DNA of 64,000 bases from Sphingomonas sp. DG1-23 (GCF_030730875.1 NZ_JAVAMA010000003.1:124001-188000); one strand, 5' to 3'; shown: positions 16,893 through 26,120, counted from the first letter of the stretch. Numbers and translations are program-made. Notes: generated from the letters alone by a model not told the origin.

Positions 16893-18101
16893 ATGAGCGG
16901 GCTTTCCAGTATCGAGCAGGCAGCGATCGAACAGGTGACGCATGCGCCGATGCTCGCGCGCACCGAGGCGTGGACCGCGATCAACAGCGGCACGCGTAAC
17001 CTCGTCGGGCTCGCAAGCGTCGCCGACGCGCTTGCCGAGGCCTTTTCGGCACTCCCCGGGCATCTCGCGCTCATCGATCCCGCGCCGGTCGAAAGCGTCA
17101 CCCTCGACGGGCGGGTCGAGGAGATAGCGCACGGTCGCCATCTCCATCTCGCGGTGCGGCCCGAAGCGCCGGTGCAGATGCTGCTGACCGGTCATATGGA
17201 CACGGTGTTCGGCGCTGAGCACCCTTTCCAGGTGGGACGCTGGCGCGACGACGGCGCGTTCAACGCTCCCGGCGCCGCCGACATGAAGGGCGGCCTCGCG
17301 CTGATGCTCGCCGCGCTCGAGGCCGTCGAGGCCAGCCCGCTCGCCGGGCGGCTCGGCTATGAGGTGGTGATCAATTCCGACGAGGAAACCGGCTCCTTCG
17401 CCTCGCGCGGACTGATCGAGGGCGCCGCGCGCGGCAAGGTGGCGGCGCTCACCTATGAACCGGCCCTCCCCGACGGCACCCTCGCCGGCGCGCGCGGCGG
17501 CACCGGCAATTTCTCGCTGATCGTCCATGGCCGCAGCGCGCATGCCGGGCGCAATCCCGAAGAGGGCCGCAACGCCCTGGTCGCGGCGGCGGCGCTGGCG
17601 GTGCAGCTGGCCGAGGCGAAGGCGCCGGGCCTCGCCGTCAATCCCGCACGGATCGACGGCGGCGGTCCCAACAATGTCGTCCCCGATCTCGCGATCCTGC
17701 GCGTCAATTTCCGCCCGCGCGACGAATGGAGCATTTCGCTCGCCAAGGCCGCGATCGAGAAGGCGGCCAATGACGTCATGGCGTCGCACGACGTTCGCGT
17801 CGAAGTGCATGGCAGCTTCAATCGCCCGCCCAAACCGCTCGACCCGGGTGCCGAACGCCTGTTCGAACTTGTCCGCGAAGCGGGGGCCGACCTCGGCATT
17901 CCGGTCGCCTGGAAAGCGACTCGCGGGGTGTGCGACGGCAACAACATCGCCGCGTGCGGCATCCCCGTGGTCGACACGATGGGCGCGCGCGGCGGATCCA
18001 TTCATTCAGCGGAGGAATTTCTGATCCCCGAAAGCTTGCCCGAACGCGCCGCCCTCTCGGCGCTGACCATCCTGCGCATCGCCGAGCGAGGCCGGCCATG
18101 A
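16893..18101 (+). CDS. M20 family metallo-hydrolase linked to arginine succinyltransferase genes
   Basis: Zinc-dependent amidohydrolase of the M20/carboxypeptidase G2 type, 402 residues. Metal ligands: GHMDTVFG, the bridging Asp in GAADMKGG, the catalytic and metal Glu pair NSDEETGS, and a late His (SIHSAEEF). It overlaps astA by four bases (ATGA), so the three genes 16893-20366 form one unit. Because no astE is seen here, it may act as the deacylase for succinylglutamate or a related N-acyl amino acid; that is inference from context only. Confidence 0.85.
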   Translation: MSGLSSIEQAAIEQVTHAPMLARTEAWTAINSGTRNLVGLASVADALAEAFSALPGHLALIDPAPVESVTLDGRVEEIAHGRHLHLAVRPEAPVQMLLTGHMDTVFGAEHPFQVGRWRDDGAFNAPGAADMKGGLALMLAALEAVEASPLAGRLGYEVVINSDEETGSFASRGLIEGAARGKVAALTYEPALPDGTLAGARGGTGNFSLIVHGRSAHAGRNPEEGRNALVAAAALAVQLAEAKAPGLAVNPARIDGGGPNNVVPDLAILRVNFRPRDEWSISLAKAAIEKAANDVMASHDVRVEVHGSFNRPPKPLDPGAERLFELVREAGADLGIPVAWKATRGVCDGNNIAACGIPVVDTMGARGGSIHSAEEFLIPESLPERAALSALTILRIAERGRP

Positions 18102-19108
18102 CCTTCCGGATCCGCGCCGCGCGCGACGAGGATCTCCAGCCGCTCTACGAGATGGCCAAGCTCACCGGGGGCGGCTTCACCAATCTGCCGCCCGAGAAGG
18201 ACGCGCTGCGTGCAAAGCTGGTGCGCAGTCACGCCGCCTTCGCGCGCAGTGAGGACGGGCTGTTCGACGATCTGTTCGTGCTGGTGCTCGAAAATGTCGA
18301 GACGGGCGAAGTCCGCGGCACTTGCCAGATATTCACTCATGTCGGCCAGCACTGGCCCTTCTACAGCTACCGGCTGGGTACGGTGACCAAGCACAGCCAG
18401 GAACTGAACCGGACTTTTCGCGCCGAAATCCTGAGCTTGGTCAACGATCTTGAGGGTTCGAGTGAAGTCGGCGGGCTGTTCCTCCACCCCGGCGAGCGCG
18501 CCGGCGGGCTCGGCATGCTGCTCGCGCGCAGCCGCTATCTGTTCATCGCCCGGCACCGGGCACGCTTCGCCGAGCGCATCCTCGCCGAGTTGCGCGGGGT
18601 GATCGACGAAGCCGGCGGTTCGCCCTTCTGGGACGGCGTCGCCGGGCGCTTCTTCGGGATGAATTTCCAGCAGGCCGATGAATTCAACGCCACCCATGGC
18701 AACCAGTTCATCGCCGATCTGATGCCCAAGCACCCGATCTATACGGCGATGCTCCAGGAGAGCGCGCGCTCGGTGATCGGCCTGCCCCATCCCTCGGGCC
18801 GCGCCGCGATGCGGATGCTCGAGAGCGAAGGTTTCGCGTTCGAGAATTATGTCGACATCTTCGACGGCGGCCCGACGATGACCGCGCGCACCGACCATGT
18901 CCGCACGATCCGCGAGGCGAAGACCGCGACGGTGACCGCGATCGCCGATGGCGGCGCTCCGGCCATGCTCGCGACCGGGCGGCTCGCCGATTTCCAGGTG
19001 GCCTATGGCCGGATCGAGACGCGCGACGGCGGCGTCGCGATCGACAGCAGCTGTGCGCACGCGCTCGGCGTCGCGGCCGGCGACGAGGTGCTCCATGTCG
19101 CGCGGTGA
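18098..19108 (+). CDS. astA: Arginine N-succinyltransferase
   Basis: First step of the AST pathway of arginine catabolism: succinylates arginine with succinyl-CoA. 336 residues, family length. The N-terminal FRIRAARDEDLQPLYEMA and GGGFTNLPPEKDAL, and the central HVGQHWPFYSYRLG and GGLFLHPGERAGGLGMLLARSRYLF blocks, are AstA hallmarks. The ATG overlaps the upstream M20 gene stop, and the gene's last 14 bases overlap astB. Confidence 0.95.
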   Translation: MTFRIRAARDEDLQPLYEMAKLTGGGFTNLPPEKDALRAKLVRSHAAFARSEDGLFDDLFVLVLENVETGEVRGTCQIFTHVGQHWPFYSYRLGTVTKHSQELNRTFRAEILSLVNDLEGSSEVGGLFLHPGERAGGLGMLLARSRYLFIARHRARFAERILAELRGVIDEAGGSPFWDGVAGRFFGMNFQQADEFNATHGNQFIADLMPKHPIYTAMLQESARSVIGLPHPSGRAAMRMLESEGFAFENYVDIFDGGPTMTARTDHVRTIREAKTATVTAIADGGAPAMLATGRLADFQVAYGRIETRDGGVAIDSSCAHALGVAAGDEVLHVAR

Positions 19109-20366
19109 CGGGCGGCTCGTGGAGATCAACTTCGACGGCGTCATCGGGCCGAGTCACAATTATGCCGGTCTCAGCCCCGGCAACCTCGCCGCGACGCGCA
19201 ATCGCGGTCTCACCGCACACCCCCGCGCGGCTGCGCTCCAGGGCGTGGCCAAGATGCGCGCCAATCTGGAGCTCGGGCTGACGCAGGGCATCCTCCTGCC
19301 CCACGCACGCCCCGACCATCGCTGGCTGGACGGCCTCGCCACCGATTATGCCGCAGCGCCCGGCCATTTGCAGGCGCAGGCCCTGTCCGCTTCGGCGATG
19401 TGGGCCGCCAACGCGGCGACGGTGTCCCCCGGCCCCGACACCAGCGATGGCCGCTGCCATCTCACCGTCGCCAATCTCGCCACGCTCGCGCATCGTAGCC
19501 ATGAATGGCCCGAGACATTGGCGCAGCTTCGCCTCGCCTTCGCCGACCCGGCCTTCGCAGTCCACGCCGCCGTTCCCGCGCCGTTCGGCGACGAGGGCGC
19601 GGCCAATCACATGCGGCTGGCTACGGCGCACCATGCCACGGGGGTGGAGATCTTCGTCTATGGCAAGCCCGGCGGGCGCTTCCCCGCCCGCCAGCACCCC
19701 GACGCCAGCGCCGCGATCGCGCGACGTCATGGCCTCGATCCGGCGCGAACCCTGTTCGTCCAGCAGTCCGACGAGGCGATCGCCGCCGGGGCCTTCCACA
19801 ACGACGTGGTCGCAGTGGCCAATGGCCGGGTGCTGTTCGCACACGAACAGGCCTTTGCCGACAAGGATCGCTTCTACGACGATCTCCGCGCCGCTTTTCC
19901 CGAAGTCGAGATCGTCGAAGTGTCCGCCGATCGGGTGAGCCTCGACGACGCCATCGCCTCTTATCTGTTCAACGCGCAATTGGTGACCCTGCCCTCGGGC
20001 GAGACCGCGCTGATTGTTCCCGAGGAGGCGCGCGAGACGCCGGCGGTCTGGGCGTGGCTCGAGGCGCACGTCGCCGGCAACGGGCCGATCCGGCACGTCG
20101 AGGTCGTCGACGTCCGCCAGTCGATGGCCAATGGCGGAGGCCCGGCCTGCCTGCGGCTGCGCGTGGTCGCCGATCCGGCGACGGTCGATCCCCGTTTCCT
20201 CGTCGACGCGGCCCGGCTCGAGCTGATCGCCCGGGTGATCGAAACGCATTGGCCCGAGGCGATCGCGGCGGACCGCATCGGCGATCCGGCGCTGATCGCG
20301 CAGATCGAGGCGGCGCGGCGCGCGCTGCTGGAGGCGCTCGGAACTGTCGAGTTAATTGACAGGTAA
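19095..20366 (+). CDS. astB: N-succinylarginine dihydrolase
   Basis: Second AST step: hydrolyses N-succinylarginine to succinylornithine, ammonia and CO2. 423 residues. Family blocks include NFDGVIGPSHNYAGLSPGN at the N-terminus, FGDEGAANHMRL, AFHNDVVAVAN (catalytic His) and SMANGGGPACLRLRV near the C-terminus (catalytic Cys). ATG lies inside the 3' end of astA. The transaminase, semialdehyde dehydrogenase and desuccinylase steps (astC, astD, astE) are not in this window. Confidence 0.95.
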   Translation: MSRGDGRLVEINFDGVIGPSHNYAGLSPGNLAATRNRGLTAHPRAAALQGVAKMRANLELGLTQGILLPHARPDHRWLDGLATDYAAAPGHLQAQALSASAMWAANAATVSPGPDTSDGRCHLTVANLATLAHRSHEWPETLAQLRLAFADPAFAVHAAVPAPFGDEGAANHMRLATAHHATGVEIFVYGKPGGRFPARQHPDASAAIARRHGLDPARTLFVQQSDEAIAAGAFHNDVVAVANGRVLFAHEQAFADKDRFYDDLRAAFPEVEIVEVSADRVSLDDAIASYLFNAQLVTLPSGETALIVPEEARETPAVWAWLEAHVAGNGPIRHVEVVDVRQSMANGGGPACLRLRVVADPATVDPRFLVDAARLELIARVIETHWPEAIAADRIGDPALIAQIEAARRALLEALGTVELIDR

Positions 20367-20386
20367 CCATCTTCGCGGACTCAGAA

Positions 20387-20644
20387 ATGGCGGATTTCCG
20401 CACATGGCCCGACGCTTGCTTGGGCTTCGGCATGTTCAGCCGAGTCCGCCGCCTCTTCACGATCAAGACCAAGTTCGAGGCCTATCTGGTCATCTATGGT
20501 CTCGGCACGGGTGCAGTGGAGCGCGGGATGCACTATCTCGATCGCTTCCCCGGCTGGGGTGGCAAGGCCCTGTTCCTGCTCTGCCCGATCGCCGTGTTCA
20601 TGGCGGGCGCCAAGATCCTCGACACTTTCGACGTTCCGCAATGA
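20387..20644 (+). CDS. Small hypothetical membrane protein
   Basis: 85 residues, no recognised family. Residues about 62-76 (KALFLLCPIAVFMAGAKIL) form one good transmembrane helix, with a weaker hydrophobic stretch (AYLVIYGLGTGAVE) before it. The start could also be ATG at 20432 (MFSRVRRLFTIK), which would give a basic N-terminus. 20 bases after astB on the same strand; whether it is read with the ast genes is unclear. Confidence 0.6.
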   Translation: MADFRTWPDACLGFGMFSRVRRLFTIKTKFEAYLVIYGLGTGAVERGMHYLDRFPGWGGKALFLLCPIAVFMAGAKILDTFDVPQ

Positions 20645-20734
20645 TTCCGCACATCGGCGGCAATAGCTGCTACCGGTGTCATCGCTGCTTTGCTAAGCCT
20701 CTGCCATAACAGAATGGGTGAGGAGTCGGGCGCT

Positions 20735-22303
20735 ATGCGAGCATTGCTGTTGGGATGGGCTCTGGCGGCGAGCATCGTCGCCCCGGCAATTGCCGCCCCC
20801 GACAAGGCCGAAGTCGCCGCAACGATGAAGCGCGCGACGCGCTTCATGGTCGAGAAGGTCGCCACCCATGGCGGCTATGTCTGGTCCTATCTGCCCGACA
20901 TGTCGCGCCGCTGGGGCGAGATGGAAGCCTTTCCGACGATGATCTGGGTCCAGCCTCCGGGCACCGCGACGATGGGACATCTCTATCTCGACGCATATCA
21001 CGCCACCGACGACGCTTATTATTACGAAGCCGCCGAGCAGGCCGCCAATGCGCTGATCGCGATCCAGCAGGACAATGGCGGCTGGCATTATTTCGGCGAT
21101 TTCGGCGGTGCGCCGTCGACGAAGCGCTGGTACGACACGATCGGCAAGAATGCGTGGCGGCTCGAGGAATTCCAGCATCACTGGGGCAACGCCACGTTCG
21201 ACGACGCCGGCACCTCCGAATCGATGCAGTTCCTGCTGCGCCTCTATGTCGAGAAGCATGATCCGAAATATCTTCCGGCGCTGACCAGGGCGCTCGACTT
21301 CGTGCTCGACAGCCAATATCCGATCGGCGGCTGGCCTCAGCGCTTTCCGCTCAAGAGCGACTTCAGCCATCACGGCAAGCCCGATTACACCAGCTTCATC
21401 ACGTTCAACGACGATGTCGCCGGCGAGAATATCCAGTTCCTGCTCTATGCGTATCAGGCGCTGGGCGGCGATGCGCGCGTCCGTGACGCCATCGTCCGCG
21501 CGATGAACGTTTATCTCGTCACCCAGCAGGCGAAGCCGCAGGCCGGCTGGGGGCTGCAATATACCCTCGACCTCAAGCCGGTCGGCGCGCGCACCTACGA
21601 ACCGACCGCGCTCGTCACCCACACCACCGCCGCCAACATCCGCCAGCTGTTCCGCTTCTACCGCCTGACCGGCGACAAGAAGTTCCTCGCCCGCATCCCC
21701 GATGCGCTCGACTGGCTCGAATCGGTCAGATTGCCCGCCGACCAGGTCAGGAATGGCCGCGCCTTCCCCACCTTCGTCGAGATCGGCACCAATCGTGCGC
21801 TTTACGTCCATCGCCGCGGCTCGAACGTGGTCAATGGCGAATATTATGCCGATTACGACCCCGCCGACACGATCACGCATTACAGCTCGACCCGCGCGGT
21901 CGATCTTGCCGGGCTGCGCCGCGAATATGCCATGCTGGTCGCCTCGGATCCGGCCGAGGTCACCAGGGACTCGCCGCTGCGGACCGCCCAGCCCCTTCCG
22001 CGCTATTTCCTCGTCGAGGAGGCTGCGACGTCGGATCTCAACACCGCGAGCGGCAAGCGCTCGCCCGAGACGCTGGTCAAGTCGCTCAACGCCGCAGGCT
22101 GGTGGCCGACCGAACTCAAGGCGACGAGCAACCCCTATGCCGGCGACGGTGCCGCCACCCCCGCAGCGGGCGACTTCAGCCGCACCAAGGTCGGCGACGC
22201 GACCGACACCTCGCCCTATGAGACCGATCATCCCGTGGTCGGGATCTCGACCGGCACCTATATCGAGAACATGAAGGTGCTGATCGGCACGCTACGCCGA
22301 TAG
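20735..22303 (+). CDS. Pectate lyase, PL10 type
   Basis: Secreted polysaccharide lyase that cleaves de-esterified pectin by beta-elimination. 522 residues with a signal peptide (MRALLLGWALAASIVAPAIA). The body follows the pectic acid lyase (Pfam Pec_lyase) pattern: MPTMIWVQPPG-like opening, QQDNGGWHYFGDFGG, SQYPIGGWPQRFPL, and FNDDVAGENIQFLLY. GAGGAG precedes the ATG at 20735. Suggests plant-derived carbon use. No TonB receptor or CAZyme partner lies beside it. Confidence 0.87.
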   Translation: MRALLLGWALAASIVAPAIAAPDKAEVAATMKRATRFMVEKVATHGGYVWSYLPDMSRRWGEMEAFPTMIWVQPPGTATMGHLYLDAYHATDDAYYYEAAEQAANALIAIQQDNGGWHYFGDFGGAPSTKRWYDTIGKNAWRLEEFQHHWGNATFDDAGTSESMQFLLRLYVEKHDPKYLPALTRALDFVLDSQYPIGGWPQRFPLKSDFSHHGKPDYTSFITFNDDVAGENIQFLLYAYQALGGDARVRDAIVRAMNVYLVTQQAKPQAGWGLQYTLDLKPVGARTYEPTALVTHTTAANIRQLFRFYRLTGDKKFLARIPDALDWLESVRLPADQVRNGRAFPTFVEIGTNRALYVHRRGSNVVNGEYYADYDPADTITHYSSTRAVDLAGLRREYAMLVASDPAEVTRDSPLRTAQPLPRYFLVEEAATSDLNTASGKRSPETLVKSLNAAGWWPTELKATSNPYAGDGAATPAAGDFSRTKVGDATDTSPYETDHPVVGISTGTYIENMKVLIGTLRR

Positions 22304-22314
22304 CCGCTTCTCCC

Positions 22315-22390
22315 GTGCTCCTGCGAAAGCAGGAGCCCCGGGGTTATTCGCCGTTTCGCTCGTGGCTCTGGGCTCCTTCCGCAGGAGCAC
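22315..22390. repeat. Palindromic repeat, family B (copy 2)
   Basis: Starts with a perfect hairpin, GCTCCTGC-GAAA-GCAGGAGC, and ends with a related half, GGGCTCCTTCCGCAGGAGC. Reversed, it aligns with the element at 3131-3207. It runs into the 3' end of the DUF72 gene: the last sixteen or so codons and the stop at 22344 lie inside the repeat. Confidence 0.75.
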
Positions 22391-23099
22391 CAGGGAGTTC
22401 CAGATCCAGCGCATTACCCAGCGCCGCACCCGAGGCGGTGTTGTCGAAGATCGTCCACACCTCGCCTTGCGCCGCCCAGTCGGCGATGCGGGCTGCGAGC
22501 GCGTCGAGCGCCGCCGGTGCGTATGCCGACCAATAGACCCGCGGCGTGCCGTGGAGCCGGATATAAGTCAGCCCGCGCCATCCGCCCGGCTCGCGCGCCG
22601 CCTCGGGCACCGGGGGATCGGCGAGCACCCGGGCGATCCCGCGGCCGTCGAGCATCGCGTCGACCTCGGGCACATACCAACTCGCATGCCGCGGCTCGAT
22701 CACTATCTGGCCGCCGAGCAGCCGATCGACCGAATCGAAGAAGCGCCCGGCTATGTCGCCGGGAAATGCGAAACTCGGCGGCAGCTGGACCAGCAGCGGC
22801 CCGCGCTTGTCGCCCAATCCGGCCACTTCCCCGGCAAAGGTCGCGATCAGAGCGTCGCATTCCACGAGCCTCGCCTGATGGGTGATCGTCCTCGGCAGCT
22901 TGACTGCGAACCGAAAATTCTCGGGAACCGCCGCTGCCCAGCGGGCCCAGGTCGACGGCCGGTGCGAACGATAGAAGCTGGTGTTGATCTCGACGGCGTT
23001 CAGCCGCTGCGCATAACGCTGGAGGTGGGTTCCTCCGCCGGGCACGCGGTCGGCGAAGGCCCGCGGGATCGACCAGCCGGCGGTGCCGATCCTGCGCAC
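22344..23099 (-). CDS. DUF72 domain protein
   Basis: 251 residues, TIM-barrel DUF72 (YecE-like) family of unknown function. Visible blocks: RIGTAGWSIP at the start, NAVEINTSFYRSHRPSTWARW, FRFAVKLPRTITH, LLVQLPPSFAF, VIEPRHASWY and YIRLHGTPRVYW. The start is set at GTG 23099: the longer in-frame ATG at 23165 falls inside the terminator of tRNA-Arg, and the family motif begins right after the GTG. The C-terminal GAPAEGAQSHERNGE comes from a palindromic repeat and has no family counterpart. Confidence 0.82.
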   Translation of the reverse strand: MRRIGTAGWSIPRAFADRVPGGGTHLQRYAQRLNAVEINTSFYRSHRPSTWARWAAAVPENFRFAVKLPRTITHQARLVECDALIATFAGEVAGLGDKRGPLLVQLPPSFAFPGDIAGRFFDSVDRLLGGQIVIEPRHASWYVPEVDAMLDGRGIARVLADPPVPEAAREPGGWRGLTYIRLHGTPRVYWSAYAPAALDALAARIADWAAQGEVWTIFDNTASGAALGNALDLELPGAPAEGAQSHERNGE

Positions 23100-23155
23100 C
23101 CTGTCCGTCGGGGTTCGGGTCAGCGTCGGAATGCCGCATCTCCCGGAAACACAAA

Positions 23156-23185
23156 CCCCCGCCAAGTCGCTGACTTTGGCGGGGG
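23156..23185 (-). terminator. Rho-independent terminator of tRNA-Arg
   Basis: Ten-base stem CCCCCGCCAA/TTGGCGGGGG with a 10-base loop, followed on the minus strand by TTTGTGTTT. It begins five bases after the tRNA CCA end. Confidence 0.85.
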
Positions 23186-23189
23186 ATGT

Positions 23190-23266
23190 TGGCGCGCCCG
23201 GAACGATTCGAACGTCCGACCCTCAGATTCGTAGTCTGATGCTCTATCCAGCTGAGCTACGGGCGC
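23190..23266 (-). tRNA. tRNA-Arg (anticodon ACG)
   Basis: 77-nt cloverleaf read on the minus strand: acceptor GCGCCCG pairs with CGGGCGC, D arm AGCTCAGCTGGATAGAGC, anticodon loop CTACGAA with ACG at 23230-23232, T arm GTTCGAATC, discriminator G and an encoded CCA. Reads CGU/CGC/CGA after A34 deamination to inosine. Confidence 0.97.
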
Positions 23267-23350
23267 GCATTGGAGTGGCGCTGATAGAAGCGACTTTCGG
23301 GGAACGCAACCCCGTTGCGCGAGGTTTTCCACAAGCTTAAGCACCCGGCC

Positions 23351-23854
23351 ATGCGCAGCCCCCTTTTCCTCGCCCTTCCCGCCCTCGCCTTCGGCCTTGC
23401 GGGCTGCACCCAGAGCCCCGACGCCTATCCGTCGCTGCTGCCGCGCCCGATCGAGAAGCAGAGCCTCGCCGAGCCCGAACGCCCCGCGGCGGTCGCGACG
23501 CCCGATGCCGCGCTCGACGCCCGAATCGCCGCGGTGAACGCCACGCTCCAGTCGGCCAATCAACGTTTCGCCGCCGCGGCGCAGGAGGCCGAAGCGAAGA
23601 TCGCGGTCGCGCGGGGCGTTCCCGAGGGTTCGGATGCGTGGCTGGATGCGCAGACCGCGCTCAGCACGCTCGAATCGCTGCGGGCGCCGGTGCTCGCCGC
23701 GCTCGCCGAGATCGAGGCCATGGCGAGCGAACGCGGTCAGGCGGGCAAGCCCGCTTATCCCGCGCTCGATTCCGCAGTTGCGGCCGCCGACGCCATGGCG
23801 ACCGCGCAGGGCGACAGGATCGGTGCGCTCGAAGCGGCGCTCGCCGGCGCCTAA
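23351..23854 (+). CDS. Hypothetical lipoprotein with helical body
   Basis: 167 residues. Begins MRSPLFLALPALAFGLAGC, a lipoprotein signal with lipobox LAGC. The mature part is alanine- and glutamate-rich and strongly helical (ARIAAVNATLQSANQRFAAAAQEAEAKI), suggestive of a coiled coil. An earlier in-frame ATG at 23315 would put charged residues before the signal and was rejected. Ends four bases into the convergent spermidine-synthase-like gene. Function unknown. Confidence 0.72.
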   Translation: MRSPLFLALPALAFGLAGCTQSPDAYPSLLPRPIEKQSLAEPERPAAVATPDAALDARIAAVNATLQSANQRFAAAAQEAEAKIAVARGVPEGSDAWLDAQTALSTLESLRAPVLAALAEIEAMASERGQAGKPAYPALDSAVAAADAMATAQGDRIGALEAALAGA

Positions 23855-26094
23855 TCGTCCGCCAGCGATGGGTTGAACGCGCGCATCACCGGCACCACCG
23901 ACGCATAATCGTCGGTCCAGGGCGTGAAGCCGGGCTTCTGCGTCAGCTTCTGCCAGCGCGGATCGCCGCTGGTCAGGCGCGCCAGCGTCTTCGGGTCGCG
24001 TGACAGCGCGATCCAGTCCGAAATGCTCGCCTCGTCGCGTTCCTCGAGCGCGGAGGGGTAATAGACCAGCCGGGCCGCGTGCCACCCGCCCTGTCCCGCC
24101 GCGCCGGCGACGACCGGCGCCAGCGCGAGGAAGCGGTTCGAGATATGGACGAGCAGCAGCCCGTCGGGCGCGAGCACCTTGGCATAGGTGCCGAACGCTT
24201 CGGTGGTCATCAGATGCATGGGCACCGCATCCGAGGAAAAGGCGTCGAGCGCGAGCAGGTCGAGGCTGGCCGGTGCCGCCTCGTCGAGACGCAACCGGGC
24301 ATCGCCGATCGCGATCTGCGCCTGCGGCACGCATTGGCGGAGGAAGGTGAACCGCCCCGAATCGCGCGCGATCGTCACCACTTCGGGATCGATCTCGAAG
24401 AAACGCCATTGCTGGCCCGGCGCCGCGTAGCAAGCGAGCGTCCCCGTCCCGAGCCCGACCACGCCGATCCGCGCGGCGGGTCCGTACAGCGCAGGCACGG
24501 CCTGCATCGCGCGGCCCACGCCCGAGCCCGGAACATAATAAGTGGTGGGGAGCCGCGAGCGCGCGTCCTTGAGCTGGATGCCGTGCAGCGTGGTGCCATG
24601 CGCCAGCCGCCGCTCGTCGGGCAGATCCGCCACCGTGTACACGCCGAAATAGCTGCGCGTCCGATCGCCGCTCAACGAGATCTCGATCGCGCGATAGCCG
24701 CCGAACAGGAACAGCCCGCCGGCCAGCGCGACGAGATACGGGATGCGCGCGCCGGTCGCGATCAGCCCGATAGTAGCGACGGCGAGAAAGGCGATCTGCT
24801 CGTGCATCGCGCCGAGCACGCCGCCCGGATTGAGGATGCCGAGCCAGACGAAGGTCGCCACCAGCAAAGCCGCCGCGAGGAACTTGATCCGGCGCAATTG
24901 CCCCTCGCCGCGCCACAGCCGGCCGATCGCGGGGAACAGGAAGCTCTGCGGCATCAGCACGCCCGCGGCGAGGATCAGCAGCGGATATTCATAGGTCCAG
25001 TCGAAAAGCACCGGCGCGACCAGTCCTGCGAACACCCCGCCCAGCGCGCCGCCGACCGACATTGCGAGGTAGAAGCCGGTCAACCGGTCGGGCGCTGGCC
25101 GCAATCGGTACATGCAGGAATGCAGCGCCACCGCGACGACGAACAACAGGATCAATCCGATCAGCGCGTTCAGATAAGCGAGCTTCTGATGCCCCGCGAT
25201 CAGCGTCGCGCCGAACAGCAGCAGGATCAGCGGGGCGACTCGCGCGAGCAGATCGGGGATCGTGTCGCCCTCGCGAAACGCCACCGAAAAGCTCAGCAGA
25301 TACAGGCCGAGCGGCAACACCCACAGCATCGGCATCGCGACGATGTCGGTGGTGAGGAAGGTGGTGGTCGCCAGCATCAGCCCCGAAGGGACGAAGGCGA
25401 GCACGATCCAGTGAAGCACCCGCCGCACGCCCGGCGCCGGGCTGTGATGCGCGACATGCGGTTCCTCGGGGGCCTTGCGCGGCAACAGGGTGGCGCAACC
25501 GGCGACGAGCACGAAGACCAGCCCATAGCCGATCGACCACAGCCAGCTCTGCCCCTTGAGCGCGAGCCCCGGCTCGACGATCAGCGGATAGGCGATCAGC
25601 CCGCCGAAGCTGCCCACGTTCGACGCGGCATAGAGCGCATAGGGATCGCGTCCGCCGCTGGCGACGCTGTACCAGCGCTGGAGCAAGGGCGCCTGTGCCG
25701 AGATCGCGAAGAACAGCGGCCCGATCGAGGCGCCGAACAGCCACGGCACCCATAATGCCGGCTCGGCATCGGCGGGCAAATCCATTCTGAACAGTCCGAT
25801 CGGCAGCCACCACAAGGCTGCGACCGCGAGCACCGCGAGGTGGATACCCGCCTGCATCCGCACCGGCACCCGCCCCAGCCAATGCGCATAGGCATAGCCG
25901 CCGAGCAAAAGCGCCTGATAGACCAGCATCGCGCTGTTCCAAACCGCCGGCGCGCCGCCGAGCCGCGGCAGCGCCATCCGTGCGACCATCGGCTGGACGA
26001 GGAAGAGCAGGAAGGATCCGGTCAGGATCGCGACGACGAACAGCCAGCGGGATCGCGTTTGCGGCGCCGTCGCCTGCTGTATCCCGTCCACCAT
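23851..26094 (-). CDS. Multi-pass membrane protein with spermidine-synthase-like domain
   Basis: 747 residues. The N-terminal two thirds are about a dozen hydrophobic helices resembling a transporter-like region (FVVAILTGSFLLFLVQPMVARMALPRLGG is the usual opening of this fused family). From about residue 515 follows a Rossmann methyltransferase-type domain as in spermidine synthases: VVGLGTGTLACYA, RFFEIDPEVV, IGDARLRL and LLALDAFSSDAVP. Lacks an obvious polyamine signature, so enzymatic role is open. Start at ATG 26094, preceded by GAAAGGGAAAG; a GTG 18 bases upstream is in frame. Possibly the last gene of the hemB-GNAT unit. Confidence 0.83.
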   Translation of the reverse strand: MVDGIQQATAPQTRSRWLFVVAILTGSFLLFLVQPMVARMALPRLGGAPAVWNSAMLVYQALLLGGYAYAHWLGRVPVRMQAGIHLAVLAVAALWWLPIGLFRMDLPADAEPALWVPWLFGASIGPLFFAISAQAPLLQRWYSVASGGRDPYALYAASNVGSFGGLIAYPLIVEPGLALKGQSWLWSIGYGLVFVLVAGCATLLPRKAPEEPHVAHHSPAPGVRRVLHWIVLAFVPSGLMLATTTFLTTDIVAMPMLWVLPLGLYLLSFSVAFREGDTIPDLLARVAPLILLLFGATLIAGHQKLAYLNALIGLILLFVVAVALHSCMYRLRPAPDRLTGFYLAMSVGGALGGVFAGLVAPVLFDWTYEYPLLILAAGVLMPQSFLFPAIGRLWRGEGQLRRIKFLAAALLVATFVWLGILNPGGVLGAMHEQIAFLAVATIGLIATGARIPYLVALAGGLFLFGGYRAIEISLSGDRTRSYFGVYTVADLPDERRLAHGTTLHGIQLKDARSRLPTTYYVPGSGVGRAMQAVPALYGPAARIGVVGLGTGTLACYAAPGQQWRFFEIDPEVVTIARDSGRFTFLRQCVPQAQIAIGDARLRLDEAAPASLDLLALDAFSSDAVPMHLMTTEAFGTYAKVLAPDGLLLVHISNRFLALAPVVAGAAGQGGWHAARLVYYPSALEERDEASISDWIALSRDPKTLARLTSGDPRWQKLTQKPGFTPWTDDYASVVPVMRAFNPSLADD

Positions 26095-26120
26095 GCACGC
26101 TTTCCCTTTCACCGGACGGT

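Noticed and set aside
18708-20249. Long minus-strand frame opposite astB
   Set aside because: Third-position GC pattern creates open frames; astA and astB on the plus strand are unmistakable.
22344-23165. DUF72 start at ATG 23165
   Set aside because: That ATG lies within the terminator stem of tRNA-Arg; the GTG at 23099 sits directly before the family's first motif.
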